Of a stretch of 64,000 nt of DNA, positions 1 to 11,289 are shown piece by piece; the first letter of the stretch is position 1; every line of letters starts with the position of its first letter. A model generated the notes under the pieces. The model saw nothing but the letters and a program-made list of their open reading frames with translations, was not told the DNA's origin and made no database searches. The position numbers and the translations under genes were made by a program. Source of the stretch: UBA7803 sp963822255 (GTDB lineage: Bacteria > Pseudomonadota > Gammaproteobacteria > Pseudomonadales > Azotimanducaceae). The stretch covers positions 186,001-250,000 of the forward strand of contig CAWGGV010000001.1 of the NCBI GenBank assembly GCA_963822255.1, written 5' to 3'.

Positions 1-1
1 C

Positions 2-1102
2 CAGGCAGTGAGCGCCATGAAGCGCGGGGCTTCGGACTATCTGCTGGCGCCCTTCGAGCCCGACGAGCTGGCGGCCGCGGTGGAGCGCTGCCTGGCCGAG
101 CGGCGCGATGCGCGCGGGCCGGGTGGCGCCGGCCGCGACTTCCCCATGGTGGGGGACAGCCCGGCCATGCAGGACCTCTATGCGCGGATCGCCAAGGTAG
201 GGCCTACCGACTCCACGGTCATGATCCGCGGAGAGTCCGGCACCGGTAAGGAGCTGGTGGCCAGCGCGCTCCACGCCTGCAGCCGCCGTGCCCGGGCGCC
301 CATGATCTCGCTCAACTGCGCCACGGTGCCGCCGCGCATCCTGGAGACGGAGCTGTTCGGATACAGCCCCTCGGAGACCCACCCGGACGCCGCCCGCAGC
401 GGCCTCATGGAAGCCGCCAACGGCGGCACCTTGTTCCTCGACGAAGTCGCCGAGCTGGGGATGGAAGCCCAGGCCCGCCTGCTGCGGGTTCTGCAGGGCG
501 GTGAGCTGCGGCGTCTGGGCTCGACCGAGACGCTCCCGGTGGACGTCCGGTTGATCACCGCCACCCATCGCGATCTCGACAAGCTCATCAGCAGCGGACT
601 GTTCCGCACGGACCTGTTCTACCGGCTGAACGTCGTGGGCCTGGAAGTCCCACCGCTCAGGGAACGGGGCAACGACGTCCAGAAGCTCGCAGACTTCATT
701 CTCGCCCGGGCCCGGGACAAGCTGGGCAAGCAAGCGCTTACGTTCGCCGAGGACGCCCGACACGCCATGCAGGCCTATGCCTGGCCGGGGAACGTTCGCG
801 AGCTGGAGAACGCCGTGGAGCGGGCCGCCATTCTGTGCGACGGCGACACCATCTCAGCGGAGCTGCTGGCCATCGACGTAAGACCTCCGCGGATTCCCGA
901 CGGGCCACATCGAGCCCACGAGCAGACGTCCCTGGAGGACTATTTCGTCAGCTTCGTGCTGGCTCATCAGGACACGCTCACTGAGACAGAGCTGGCGGAG
1001 AAGCTCGGCATCAGCCGCAAGAGCCTGTGGGAGCGCCGGCAGCGTCTCAGCATCCCGAGGAAACGCACCCGGCAGCGCGGACCCAGGCGGGACCAGACGT
1101 GA
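2..1102 (+). CDS. NtrC-family AAA+ response regulator, CbrB-like (5' partial)
   Basis: The gene runs in from the left edge; about 366 C-terminal residues are visible. The first residues (AMKRGASDYLLAPF) are the end of a receiver domain, where the usual conserved KP lysine is replaced by alanine. The AAA+ domain follows, with Walker A GESGTGKE, Walker B GTLFLDEV, an arginine-finger segment FRTDLFYRLN and the WPGNVRELEN sensor motif, and then a C-terminal Fis-type helix-turn-helix (ELAEKLGISRKSLWERR). The loop after ELFG reads YSPSETHPDAARSG, so the sigma-54-contacting GAFTGA motif is absent. Its place just upstream of pcnB matches cbrB of Pseudomonas, regulator of carbon/nitrogen balance. Its stop overlaps the pcnB GTG start. 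Family certain; identity as CbrB is inferred from position. Confidence 0.85.
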   Translation, partial: QAVSAMKRGASDYLLAPFEPDELAAAVERCLAERRDARGPGGAGRDFPMVGDSPAMQDLYARIAKVGPTDSTVMIRGESGTGKELVASALHACSRRARAPMISLNCATVPPRILETELFGYSPSETHPDAARSGLMEAANGGTLFLDEVAELGMEAQARLLRVLQGGELRRLGSTETLPVDVRLITATHRDLDKLISSGLFRTDLFYRLNVVGLEVPPLRERGNDVQKLADFILARARDKLGKQALTFAEDARHAMQAYAWPGNVRELENAVERAAILCDGDTISAELLAIDVRPPRIPDGPHRAHEQTSLEDYFVSFVLAHQDTLTETELAEKLGISRKSLWERRQRLSIPRKRTRQRGPRRDQT

Positions 1103-2379
1103 CCGCCGCGGGCCCAGAGCGTCTCAGCGCCGCCGAGCACGGCTTGGTGCGCGCCCACGTGGACGCCAACGCCGTCGACGTGGTCGAGCAGCTGGTGCAC
1201 GCGGGCTTCGAGGCGTACCTGGTGGGAGGGTGCGTTCGCGACCTGCTGCTCGGCCTGACGCCCAAGGACTTCGACGTGGCCACCAACGCCACGCCGGAGC
1301 AGGTGCGCCGCGAGTTCCGCCGCTGCCGGCTGGTGGGCAGGCGCTTCCGCATCGCCCACGTGCGCTACGGCCGCCACATCATCGAGGTTTCCACCTTCCG
1401 CAAGGGCCAGCTCGACGACGAGAGTGAAGACGAGCGCCATCACGCCGATTCGGGGCTGATCCTGCGCGACAACGTCTGGGGTACCCTGGACGAGGATGCG
1501 TTCCGCCGCGACTTCACCATCAATGCCCTGTACTACGACCCGGAGTCGGAGGAGATCATCGACTTCGTCGGCGGCCTCGACGACATGGAGCACCGGCGCC
1601 TGAAGCTCATCGGCGACGCGCACGTGCGGTTGCGTGAGGATCCCGTGCGCTTCCTGCGAGCGGTGCGCTTCAAAGCCAAGCTCGGCTTCAGCCTGGACCC
1701 GGTCATCGAGCGGGCGATTCCTGCAATGGCGGACCTGCTGCGGGAGATCCCGCCGGCACGGCTGTTCGACGAGGTGTGCAAGCTGTTCGTCTCGGGGAAA
1801 TCGCTCGACGCCTGGGAACACCTGTCACCCACCCGGCTGCGCGCGGCGCTGTTTCCGTGCGCGCCGCCGAACGACCCGCTCGTTCGGCTGGCGATGCGCA
1901 ACACCGACCTGCGCATCACCGAGGACAAGCCGGTCACCCCGGGGTTCCTGTTCGGGGTGCTGATGTGGCGCGACTTTCAGGCGCGCTCGGCCGAGCTCAT
2001 GGAGAGCCACAAGCCCGCCGAGGCGCGCGCCATGGCAGCGGGCATGACCCTCGGCGAGCAGCAGTCCATCATCGCCGTTCCCCGCCGCTTCTCGCAGTTC
2101 ATCCGTGACGTGTGGGGGCTGCAGCACCGTCTGGAAGGCCGGCGGCCGCGGTCGGTGGCCGTGCTGCACGGTCACGAACGCTTCCGCGCCGCCTACGACT
2201 TTCTGGTGCTCCGAGCTCAGGCCGGAGAAGACGTCGGCGAAGCCGCGGACTGGTGGACCCGCTACCAGGAACAGGACCCGGCGGGCCAAGAAGCCATGGT
2301 GGACGAGCTGCGGGCACGCCCCGCCGGCGACGACAGTTCCGTCCGCCGGGGCCGTCGGCGCCGCAAGCGCCGACGCTGA
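1099..2379 (+). CDS. pcnB: Poly(A) polymerase I
   Basis: Adds 3' poly(A) tails to RNAs and so promotes their decay. Class II nucleotidyltransferase: GGCVRD at about residues 43-48 and the catalytic DFD at about 58-60, followed by the RNA-binding PcnB core (EDPVRFLRAVRFKAKLGF). The C-terminus is strongly basic (RRGRRRRKRRR), typical of PcnB and not of CCA-adding enzymes. I chose the GTG at 1099 because it overlaps the upstream TGA (GTGA), implying translational coupling, and because the N-terminal extension of the longer frame lies inside the regulator gene. This gives 426 aa; E. coli PcnB is somewhat longer. Confidence 0.93.
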   Translation: MTAAGPERLSAAEHGLVRAHVDANAVDVVEQLVHAGFEAYLVGGCVRDLLLGLTPKDFDVATNATPEQVRREFRRCRLVGRRFRIAHVRYGRHIIEVSTFRKGQLDDESEDERHHADSGLILRDNVWGTLDEDAFRRDFTINALYYDPESEEIIDFVGGLDDMEHRRLKLIGDAHVRLREDPVRFLRAVRFKAKLGFSLDPVIERAIPAMADLLREIPPARLFDEVCKLFVSGKSLDAWEHLSPTRLRAALFPCAPPNDPLVRLAMRNTDLRITEDKPVTPGFLFGVLMWRDFQARSAELMESHKPAEARAMAAGMTLGEQQSIIAVPRRFSQFIRDVWGLQHRLEGRRPRSVAVLHGHERFRAAYDFLVLRAQAGEDVGEAADWWTRYQEQDPAGQEAMVDELRARPAGDDSSVRRGRRRRKRRR

Positions 2380-2471
2380 CCTGCCCGTGCCTGCCGGCCT
2401 CTTGCACCACCGGTTGAAGCGCTGCCTCGCCCCGGTACATGATTGATGGCGAATCCGAGGTGCGGGAAGTC

Positions 2472-3164
2472 ATGAACACTCTGCCCCAGCAGAACGGATC
2501 AGGCGCCGCGGCCGAGCGCCCGGGGCTGCCGCGGTTCGTCGCGGTGGAAGGCCCCATCGGGGTGGGCAAGACCACCCTCGCCCGGCGATTGGCGGACCAC
2601 TACCGATACCCGCTGCTGCTGGAGCCCGCCGCCGATAACCCCTTCCTCGACCGCTTCTATCGGGACGGCCGGCGCCACGCGCTGCCGACCCAGCTCTACT
2701 TCCTGCTGAACCGCGCGCGGCAGATGACCGAGACCCGCCAGCAGGACCTGCTGGGCCCCACCCTGGTAGCCGATTTCCTGCTCGAGAAGGACGATCTGTT
2801 CGCCCGCCTGACCCTCGACGAGCATGAGTACACGCTGTACCGGCAGATCTACGAGCACCTGGACCTGGATCCGCCGCGGCCGGATCTGGTCATCTATCTG
2901 CAGGCGCCGGCCGGGGTGCTGCAAGGGCGGATCCGCCGGCGCGGCATCGACTACGAGCGCTCCATCGACAGCGCCTACCTCGAGAGCCTGAGCCGCGCCT
3001 ACACGGAGTTCTTTCACTACTACGATGCCGCACCGCTGCTGGTCGTGAACGCGGCCGAGATCGACTTCGCCCACAACGACGATCACTTTGCCGCCCTGCT
3101 GGCCCGCATCGGCAACATGGAAGGGCTGCGGCAGTACTTCAACCCCCACGCGACGCTTCTGTAG
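2472..3164 (+). CDS. Deoxynucleoside kinase family protein
   Basis: A P-loop kinase of about 230 aa in the dCK/dGK (deoxynucleoside kinase) family, which phosphorylates deoxynucleosides for salvage. Walker A is GPIGVGKT at residues 27-34. It has the family segment EKDDLFARLTLDEHEYTLY and a basic lid (GRIRRRGIDYERS). The ATG at 2472 is preferred over 2439 because GAGG lies about 11 bases upstream. In many gammaproteobacteria this gene sits between folK and panB; here both are missing and pgi follows directly. Substrate specificity cannot be read from the sequence. Confidence 0.85.
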   Translation: MNTLPQQNGSGAAAERPGLPRFVAVEGPIGVGKTTLARRLADHYRYPLLLEPAADNPFLDRFYRDGRRHALPTQLYFLLNRARQMTETRQQDLLGPTLVADFLLEKDDLFARLTLDEHEYTLYRQIYEHLDLDPPRPDLVIYLQAPAGVLQGRIRRRGIDYERSIDSAYLESLSRAYTEFFHYYDAAPLLVVNAAEIDFAHNDDHFAALLARIGNMEGLRQYFNPHATLL

Positions 3165-3185
3165 ACGTAGAGGAGGCTTGTTCTC

Positions 3186-4775
3186 ATGACGAACCCGGAG
3201 CAGCAACCGGCGTGGCAGGAGCTGACGCGGTTGGCTGCACAGATTGGCCGCGCTGATGTCGGTGATCTGCTGAACGACGAGCAGCGCAACGCCGCGCTCC
3301 GCCTCGCGTTGCCGGGCATGCAGCTCGATCTGGGGAAGCAGCGCCTGGACCGGCGGGCATTGCAGGCGCTCGTGTCACTGGCAGAGCAGCAGACACTACC
3401 GCATCAGATCGAGCGCCTGTTCCGGGGCGAGCACGTCAACAGCACGGAGGGCCGGCCCGCGCTGCACACGGCGCTGCGCGCCGCACCCGGAGAAGCGCCG
3501 GCGGCGATCGAAGGCGAAGTGCGGGAAACCCGGACCCGCGTGGAGCGCTTCGCCGCAGCCGTCATCGGCGGCCAGGCCCGCGGCTTCACCGGCAGGGCTT
3601 TCACCGATCTGGTACACATCGGCATCGGTGGCTCTCATCTCGGTCCGGAGCTGGCGGTCCAGGCGCTGGCCGCACCGGCCGCGCCGCTGCGCTGTCATTT
3701 CGTGACCAACGTGGACGGCGACGCCCTGGCCGGCGCGCTGCGCGGGCTGGACCCGGCGACCACTCTGTTCGTGGTGGTCTCGAAGTCATTCTCGACGCTG
3801 GAGACGCAGGTGAACGCCGAGTCCGCGCGAAGCTGGTTCCTGGAGCGCACCGCCGACCCGCGTGCTCTCGAGAGGCATTTCGTGGCGGTGACCGCCAACG
3901 TCGAGGCGGCTGCCGGCTTCGGCATCCCGGCCGACGCCGTCTACCCCATGTGGGACTGGGTGGGCGGCCGCTACTCCCTGTGGTCGGCCGTGGGTCTGCC
4001 GGTGGCGCTCACTGTGGGACCGGCAGGCTTCCGTGCGCTGCTGGAAGGGGCACGGGACATGGACCTGCATTTCCGCGGCGCTCCGCTTGCGCGCAACGGC
4101 CCGGCCCTCATGGCGTTGGCCGGGATCTGGAACTACGATTTCCTCGGCGCGGCGAGTCTGGCCGTGCTGCCCTACGACCGGCGCCTCCGCCGTCTGCCCG
4201 ACTACCTGCAGCAGCTCGAGATGGAGAGCAACGGCAAGAGCGTCCACCATGACGGCACACCCGTCGGCGTCCACACCATGGCCATCGTCTGGGGCGGCGA
4301 GGAAACCGTCGGGCAGCATTCGTTCCATCAGCTTCTGCACCAAGGCACCCGGGCGTTCACCGCCGACTTCGTGCTCACGGCCACGGAGCACCACGGCCTG
4401 GCCGGCCATCACCGCTGGCTGCTGGCAAACGGCCTGGCCCAGAGCCAGGCCATGATGATCGGTCAGGCCTCGGACGATCCTCACCGCCGGGTGGCAGGCA
4501 ACAAGGCCACCACCACCATCGTGCTGGACCGCCTCACCCCGTACACGTTGGGTGCCCTGTTGGCTCTGTACGAGCACAAGGTGTTTTGCCAGGGCGTTGT
4601 CTGGAACATAAACTCGTTCGACCAGTGGGGGGTCGAAGTCGGTAAACGCCTGGCCCTGCCCATCCACGAGCAGCTCGGCGGCAAGGTGGCCGCCGGGCAG
4701 GACGCGTCTACCCGGTTTCTGATCGACAGCCTGCACCGGCAGGGCATCGACGGGAGCGGGTCCAACAGGAGGTAG
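3186..4775 (+). CDS. pgi: Glucose-6-phosphate isomerase
   Basis: Interconverts glucose-6-phosphate and fructose-6-phosphate in the cytoplasm. The 529 aa protein carries both family signatures: the segment around QLEMESNGKSV and the C-terminal GVVWNINSFDQWGVEVGKRL. The sugar-phosphate binding region HIGIGGSHLGPELAVQAL is present. A strong AGGAGG lies just upstream of the ATG. acs follows after 4 bp, so the pair is probably one transcript. The pgi-acs order is as in Pseudomonas. Confidence 0.96.
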   Translation: MTNPEQQPAWQELTRLAAQIGRADVGDLLNDEQRNAALRLALPGMQLDLGKQRLDRRALQALVSLAEQQTLPHQIERLFRGEHVNSTEGRPALHTALRAAPGEAPAAIEGEVRETRTRVERFAAAVIGGQARGFTGRAFTDLVHIGIGGSHLGPELAVQALAAPAAPLRCHFVTNVDGDALAGALRGLDPATTLFVVVSKSFSTLETQVNAESARSWFLERTADPRALERHFVAVTANVEAAAGFGIPADAVYPMWDWVGGRYSLWSAVGLPVALTVGPAGFRALLEGARDMDLHFRGAPLARNGPALMALAGIWNYDFLGAASLAVLPYDRRLRRLPDYLQQLEMESNGKSVHHDGTPVGVHTMAIVWGGEETVGQHSFHQLLHQGTRAFTADFVLTATEHHGLAGHHRWLLANGLAQSQAMMIGQASDDPHRRVAGNKATTTIVLDRLTPYTLGALLALYEHKVFCQGVVWNINSFDQWGVEVGKRLALPIHEQLGGKVAAGQDASTRFLIDSLHRQGIDGSGSNRR

Positions 4776-4779
4776 CAGC

Positions 4780-6723
<1,944 letters not shown>

Positions 6724-6766
6724 TCGGAGGCGTCAGCGCGGCTGCGGCTCGATCAGGCCGTCGAGC

Positions 6767-7561
6767 TCACGACCCGGCCGAGCACGGCCCGCTCTGCTGC
6801 TCGCCCGAGCCAACCCGCAGGTACGGGCCGCCAATCACCACGAACCGCCGCGATTCGCCCGCCTCGGGAATCCACAGGTTCAACCGGTAGGCGCCTGCCG
6901 CCTGCGGCGCAGTGAGCGACACCGAATCGTCGTCCAGCGGCACCGGATTCGGCTCGGCGTCGCCGGAGACTTTCGCCAGACTGACCCGCCAGCCCTCCGT
7001 GGCCGCATGCTGCCCGCCGGTGAGGCGAAGGGTGAAGCGGTCTCCAGGCGCGATCCGCGCCGGCACGGCGTTGGCGAGGTAGTGGACGGACCGGGCGAAG
7101 ATCTGGGTGCAGTACATGATCGCGTCGTCGCCGTGACAGCCCACCTCCAGCGCCTGATAGGCCGCGAGAATGTTGCGCCGGTGCGGCGGGCTGTTCATCC
7201 AGGCCTCGACGAACTGCCGCGCCAGGTCGGTCTTGGGCGGCCAGTGCTCGAGGTAGCCGACATTTTCCGACACCAGGCCGAACAGCGAGCGGTCCCCGCA
7301 GGCGACCCGCCGCTCGGGGCCGTTGTGGTCTTTCAGCACGTGGGCCAAGGTCTGCTGCCGGTACATGGCCTTGCTGTGAGCCCCGGCGATGTCGTGCAGT
7401 GCCGGATCCCGGATCATCGCATCGGCGCGCTTAGCGGCGCGGTCGAGGGTCCTCGTCCTGATGTCCTGCTCGAGGCCCTCCGTACCCTCCCGGGCGTGCG
7501 CGGGCAGAGCCGCCCACGCGGCGCCGAGGGCCGCGATCACCAGAACCATGCTGCTGCGCAT
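6767..7561 (-). CDS. Secreted CAP/SCP-domain protein
   Basis: 264 aa with a clear signal peptide (residues 1 to about 23, ending AHA). The mature part matches the CAP (SCP/PR-1) fold: an HSKAMYRQQTLAH helix, a SENVGYLE segment, AWMNSPPHRRNIL and EVGCHGDDAIMYCTQIFAR. The C-terminal about 90 residues form an extra beta-rich segment of unknown type. Bacterial CAP proteins are extracellular and mostly of unknown function. It starts 4 bp after the CDC48-like gene, so the two are probably co-transcribed, although one product is exported and the other cytoplasmic. Confidence 0.8.
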   Translation of the reverse strand: MRSSMVLVIAALGAAWAALPAHAREGTEGLEQDIRTRTLDRAAKRADAMIRDPALHDIAGAHSKAMYRQQTLAHVLKDHNGPERRVACGDRSLFGLVSENVGYLEHWPPKTDLARQFVEAWMNSPPHRRNILAAYQALEVGCHGDDAIMYCTQIFARSVHYLANAVPARIAPGDRFTLRLTGGQHAATEGWRVSLAKVSGDAEPNPVPLDDDSVSLTAPQAAGAYRLNLWIPEAGESRRFVVIGGPYLRVGSGEQQSGPCSAGS

Positions 7562-7565
7562 CCGC

Positions 7566-9830
7566 TCATTCCTCGCGAAGAAAGCCGATCCGCTGGCGCC
7601 GCGGCCGTTCCTGCTTCAGGGTGCTCAGCATCTCCTGGTATTCCGTCTCCATTTCCGGCGTGACCGACGCCCGACTCTCCTTCAGGGCCGCCTCGAAATG
7701 GCCAGCATCTACACGGTCGCTGTCCAGCGACTGCCTGAGAGAGATGAGCCCGGCCCGGCGCACCAGGTCGCCGAGATCGGCGCCCGTGTAGCGCTCCGTG
7801 CGCTCGGCGAGAGCGTCCAGGTCCACATCGTCGGCCAGCGGCATGTTGCGGGTCTGGATGTTCAGAATGTGCCGGCGGCCTTCGCGGCTCGGCACGCCGA
7901 CGTAGATGAGCTCGTCGAACCGCCCCGGGCGCAGTAGCGCCGGATCCACCAGATTCGGCCGGTTGGTGGCGCCGATGACCACCACGCCCTGCAGCTCTTC
8001 GAGGCCGTCCATCTCGGAGAGTATGGTGTTCACCACCCGCTCCGTCACCGCTGGCTCGCCGAGGCCGCCGCCCCGCTGAGGGACCAGGGAGTCGATCTCG
8101 TCGATGAAGATGACGGTAGGCGCCACCTGGCGCGCGCGCTGGAACAGCCGCGCCACCTGCTGCTCGGACTCGCCGTACCATTTCGACAGCAGGTCCGAGG
8201 ATTTGGTCGAGACGAAGTTCGCCTCCGCCTCCCGGGCCGCTGCCTTGGCGAGCAGGGTCTTACCGGTGCCTGGCGGCCCGAACAGCAGAAAACCCTTGGC
8301 TGGCCGGATGCCTACCCGCTTGAACGCCTCCGGATTCTTCAACGGCAGCTCGATGCCCTCGCGCATGCGCCGCTGGGCGTCCTCCAGGCCGCCGATGTCC
8401 TGCCAGGTGATGTTCGGCACCTGGATCATGATCTCGCGCAAAGCCGATGGTTGCACCCGCCGCAGGGCGCTGTGGAAATCCCCGTCGGTCACCTGAAGGG
8501 CCTCCAGCACCTCCGCCGGGATGCCGTCGCGGAGGTTTATGTCGGGGAGGATCCGCCGCACGGCGTCCATGGCCGCCTCGCGGGTGAGGGCCGACAGGTC
8601 CGCGCCGACGAAGCCGTAGGTGATCCGCGAGAACTCGTCGAGGTCCACGTCGTCTGCCAGCGGCATGCCGCGGGTATGAATGCCCAGGACCTCGCGCCGG
8701 CCCTCCTGGTCCGGCACGCCGATGACGATCTCCCGGTCGAAGCGGCCGGGTCGGCGCAGCGCCTCGTCGATGGCGTCGACCCGGTTGGTGGCACCGATCA
8801 CCATCAGGTTCTGGCGGGGCTCGAGCCCGTCCATCAGGGTGAGGAGCTGAGCGACGATGCGGCGCTCCACTTCGCTCGCCACCTGGTCGCGCTTGGGCGC
8901 GATGGAGTCCAGCTCGTCGATGAATACGATCGACGGTGCCTCCGTCTGCGCCTGCTGAAAAACGTCGCGCAGGCGCTGCTCTGACTCGCCGAACTGGCTG
9001 CCCATGATCTCCGGGCCGGCGATGTGGTGGAACGAGGCTTCTGCCTCGTTGGCGACCGCCCGAGCGAGCAAGGTCTTGCCGGTGCCCGGCGGGCCGTGCA
9101 GCAGCACGCCTTTCGGCGGATCGATGCCGAGCCGCTGGAACAGCTCCGGGTGCCGGAGCGGCAGCTCGATCATTTCGCGGATATGGTCGATGGTGCCACC
9201 GAGACCGCCGATGTCATCGTAGGTCACGTCGGCGCGCCGGGCCTCCTTCGGCTCTTCGAACTGAGGCCGCAGCTCCACCTCGGTCTCGGCGGTCACCTGC
9301 ACGACCCCCTTCGGCACCGTTTGAACCACCACCAGGCGAATCTCCTGCAGCCCGTACGCCGGCAGGTTCAGCATCTCGCGCACGTCGTCAGGCACCCGAG
9401 GATCGGCGCCGCGCTGGTAGATCGAGGTGGAAACCACGTCCCCGGCCAGCAGGGGCCGCCGGTGAAACGTCCGGCGCAGCGCCTCGCCCGGCCCGTGCAG
9501 ACGCACGTTCTTCTGCGCCGGCGCCATGACCACCCGTACGGCCGGCTTGGCGTCCGCCCGTCGCACTTCCGCGTGATCGCCGCTACCGACTCCCGCATTC
9601 GCCCGCTGCAGCCCATCGAGTCGGATCAGCCGAAGGCCTTCGTCCTCCGGTGCGGGCCGCACCGCGATGGCCGTGGTGTGCCGGTGAGCGATGATCTCGA
9701 CCGGGTCGCCCTCGCGGACGCCGATCTCCGTCATCACCCGCTGATCCATACGGGCGATGCCGCGGCCAGCGTCCGCCGGACGGGCATTCGCGACCTGAAG
9801 CTGGACGCCGCCTTCCTCTTTGTCTGCCAT
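7566..9830 (-). CDS. CDC48/p97-family double AAA+ ATPase
   Basis: About 754 aa with the full Cdc48/VAT layout: an N-terminal double-psi barrel starting near VQLQVANARPADAGRGIARM, a second N-domain segment, then two AAA+ modules. Both have Walker A GPPGTGKTLLA; the Walker B motifs are IVFIDELDSIAP (D1) and VIFIDEIDSLVP (D2). Family members unfold or extract proteins from complexes. The ATG at 9830 is chosen because homology begins at MADKEEGG and GGAG lies about 10 bases upstream. The family is universal in archaea and eukaryotes but patchy in bacteria. The substrate is unknown. Confidence 0.92.
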   Translation of the reverse strand: MADKEEGGVQLQVANARPADAGRGIARMDQRVMTEIGVREGDPVEIIAHRHTTAIAVRPAPEDEGLRLIRLDGLQRANAGVGSGDHAEVRRADAKPAVRVVMAPAQKNVRLHGPGEALRRTFHRRPLLAGDVVSTSIYQRGADPRVPDDVREMLNLPAYGLQEIRLVVVQTVPKGVVQVTAETEVELRPQFEEPKEARRADVTYDDIGGLGGTIDHIREMIELPLRHPELFQRLGIDPPKGVLLHGPPGTGKTLLARAVANEAEASFHHIAGPEIMGSQFGESEQRLRDVFQQAQTEAPSIVFIDELDSIAPKRDQVASEVERRIVAQLLTLMDGLEPRQNLMVIGATNRVDAIDEALRRPGRFDREIVIGVPDQEGRREVLGIHTRGMPLADDVDLDEFSRITYGFVGADLSALTREAAMDAVRRILPDINLRDGIPAEVLEALQVTDGDFHSALRRVQPSALREIMIQVPNITWQDIGGLEDAQRRMREGIELPLKNPEAFKRVGIRPAKGFLLFGPPGTGKTLLAKAAAREAEANFVSTKSSDLLSKWYGESEQQVARLFQRARQVAPTVIFIDEIDSLVPQRGGGLGEPAVTERVVNTILSEMDGLEELQGVVVIGATNRPNLVDPALLRPGRFDELIYVGVPSREGRRHILNIQTRNMPLADDVDLDALAERTERYTGADLGDLVRRAGLISLRQSLDSDRVDAGHFEAALKESRASVTPEMETEYQEMLSTLKQERPRRQRIGFLREE

Positions 9831-10297
9831 GATTTCGCATCTCCGCGTCGAAGCGCCACTGTCCCACCCCAGTGCAAGAGCCATGCCCGAGGCGCAAGAG
9901 CCATGCCGAGCGGCTGCCGGCCTGCCTTGGGCGGCGCATCGAGCGCAACGCGCCGCCGGCAACGGCAGAGTTGTCACGTCAGCATCCGTCGATCGTCGCC
10001 GACAGCTCTCAGCCTTCGATGCGACTACACATACTGCGTTTGTCTACTTGTTGTTTCCAGGTCTACAACAACTCGAAACAGGCGCGAAACCCGCAAGGGT
10101 TTACACGCAGGAGTCCTGCCTGTAGATTTGTCGCCGTTTTGTGAGCCTGCCCCTCCGCAACCGGGGAGGAGGGGCTGGAGAGCTTGCGGAACACGATTCA
10201 ATAGAGTCACGAGAGACGGTGAGCTCGACCTAGTGAGCTCATCAAGGGGGAGCTCTGGTTAACGGTTAAGTCCTGACACGGAAGTCGAGGAGCTCTT
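9831..10297. other. Intergenic region (467 bp), divergent promoters
   Basis: Lies between the divergent CDC48-like gene and the secreted Ig-like gene. It contains a 14-bp direct repeat (gcaagagccatgcc at 9874 and 9894) and a stretch near 10025-10140 clearly richer in A/T than its surroundings, likely holding promoters. I found no tRNA or convincing gene in it. Confidence 0.5.
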
Positions 10298-11119
10298 GTG
10301 ATTCAACACCTATTGCTGGCCGCCGGCCAGCGACGCACTCGTGCGTGCCTGTTCTGCCTGCTCTCTGGCGCTTTTGCGAGCCCGATCGCGGAAGCCCTGT
10401 CGATCCACATCTCCGCCACACCTCTGGTAATCGATGTCCACGGCTCATCGACCCTCAAGTGGACCTCGAAAGGCGCCAAGTCGTGCTGGGCTATCGGCTC
10501 GTGGCGCGGCAGCCGCGCCCTTCACGGCAGCCGCAGCACCGGTCGGGTCGCGGCGAAGTCCTGGTACGGCATCACCTGCTCGGACGGGAAAAACAAGGTA
10601 ACCGACGGCGTCACGGTGTCGACCCGCACCGTGTCGGTGAAACTGAGGGCCCAACCCGCGTCGGTGCGAGCCGGTCACTCCGCTTCGCTCAGCTGGAGCA
10701 CTGAGTGGGCGCGGTGGTGCAGGGCCGGCGGCGGCTGGAGCGGCGACAAGCAGCTCACGGGCCACGTCTCCACGGGCGCGCTGCGGTCTTCCAGGAGCTA
10801 CTCGCTGACCTGCCACCGCGGCAATCAGACAGCCTACGCATCCGTCAGGGTGCGCGTCGAAAGGGTGCCGGTGATCCGCTGGCGGGCGCCGACCCACAAT
10901 GTAGACGGCTCGAGACTCCACGACCTGTCCGGGTACTGGGTGTACTTCGGCCGCAAGTCCCGCCACTATGCGCACCGCGCGAAAATCACCAGTGCCGATT
11001 GGACACGGTATCAGCCCAAGTCCCTGCCCAGCGGCTCCTACTTCGTCAGCGTGACCGCGGTGGATGCCCAGGGCAACGAAAGCGCCTATTCCAACGAGAT
11101 CAGGATACGCGTGCCCTGA
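10298..11119 (+). CDS. Secreted protein with Ig-like repeats and an FN3-like C-terminus
   Basis: 273 aa, function unknown. A signal peptide ends near ALS (residue about 34). Two similar segments follow, each with a central tryptophan, a paired cysteine and an STG turn (SSTLKWTSKGAKSCWA and SASLSWSTEWARWCRA), suggesting two disulphide-bonded beta-sandwich repeats. The last 80 residues (GYWVYFGRKS to VTAVDAQGNESAYSNE) look like a fibronectin type III domain. The start is GTG at 10298, with GAGGAG just upstream. Arg, Ser and Trp are abundant. Likely an exported or surface protein; no partner is evident. Confidence 0.65.
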   Translation: MIQHLLLAAGQRRTRACLFCLLSGAFASPIAEALSIHISATPLVIDVHGSSTLKWTSKGAKSCWAIGSWRGSRALHGSRSTGRVAAKSWYGITCSDGKNKVTDGVTVSTRTVSVKLRAQPASVRAGHSASLSWSTEWARWCRAGGGWSGDKQLTGHVSTGALRSSRSYSLTCHRGNQTAYASVRVRVERVPVIRWRAPTHNVDGSRLHDLSGYWVYFGRKSRHYAHRAKITSADWTRYQPKSLPSGSYFVSVTAVDAQGNESAYSNEIRIRVP

Positions 11120-11289
11120 CCTTCGCGGCGCCGGCAACTTTGGCCATGCTCGACCGGCGGCCTCAGCCGCCTCAGCCGGTGTGATCGCGCCGGACCTGCG
11201 CCTTGCGCGGGGCCGGCAGCGGCCCAGGGGGCGTGGCCACGGGCCTCGGGAAGCGACGGTTGGGCGCGGCGTGCGGGCAAGCGTCCGGT

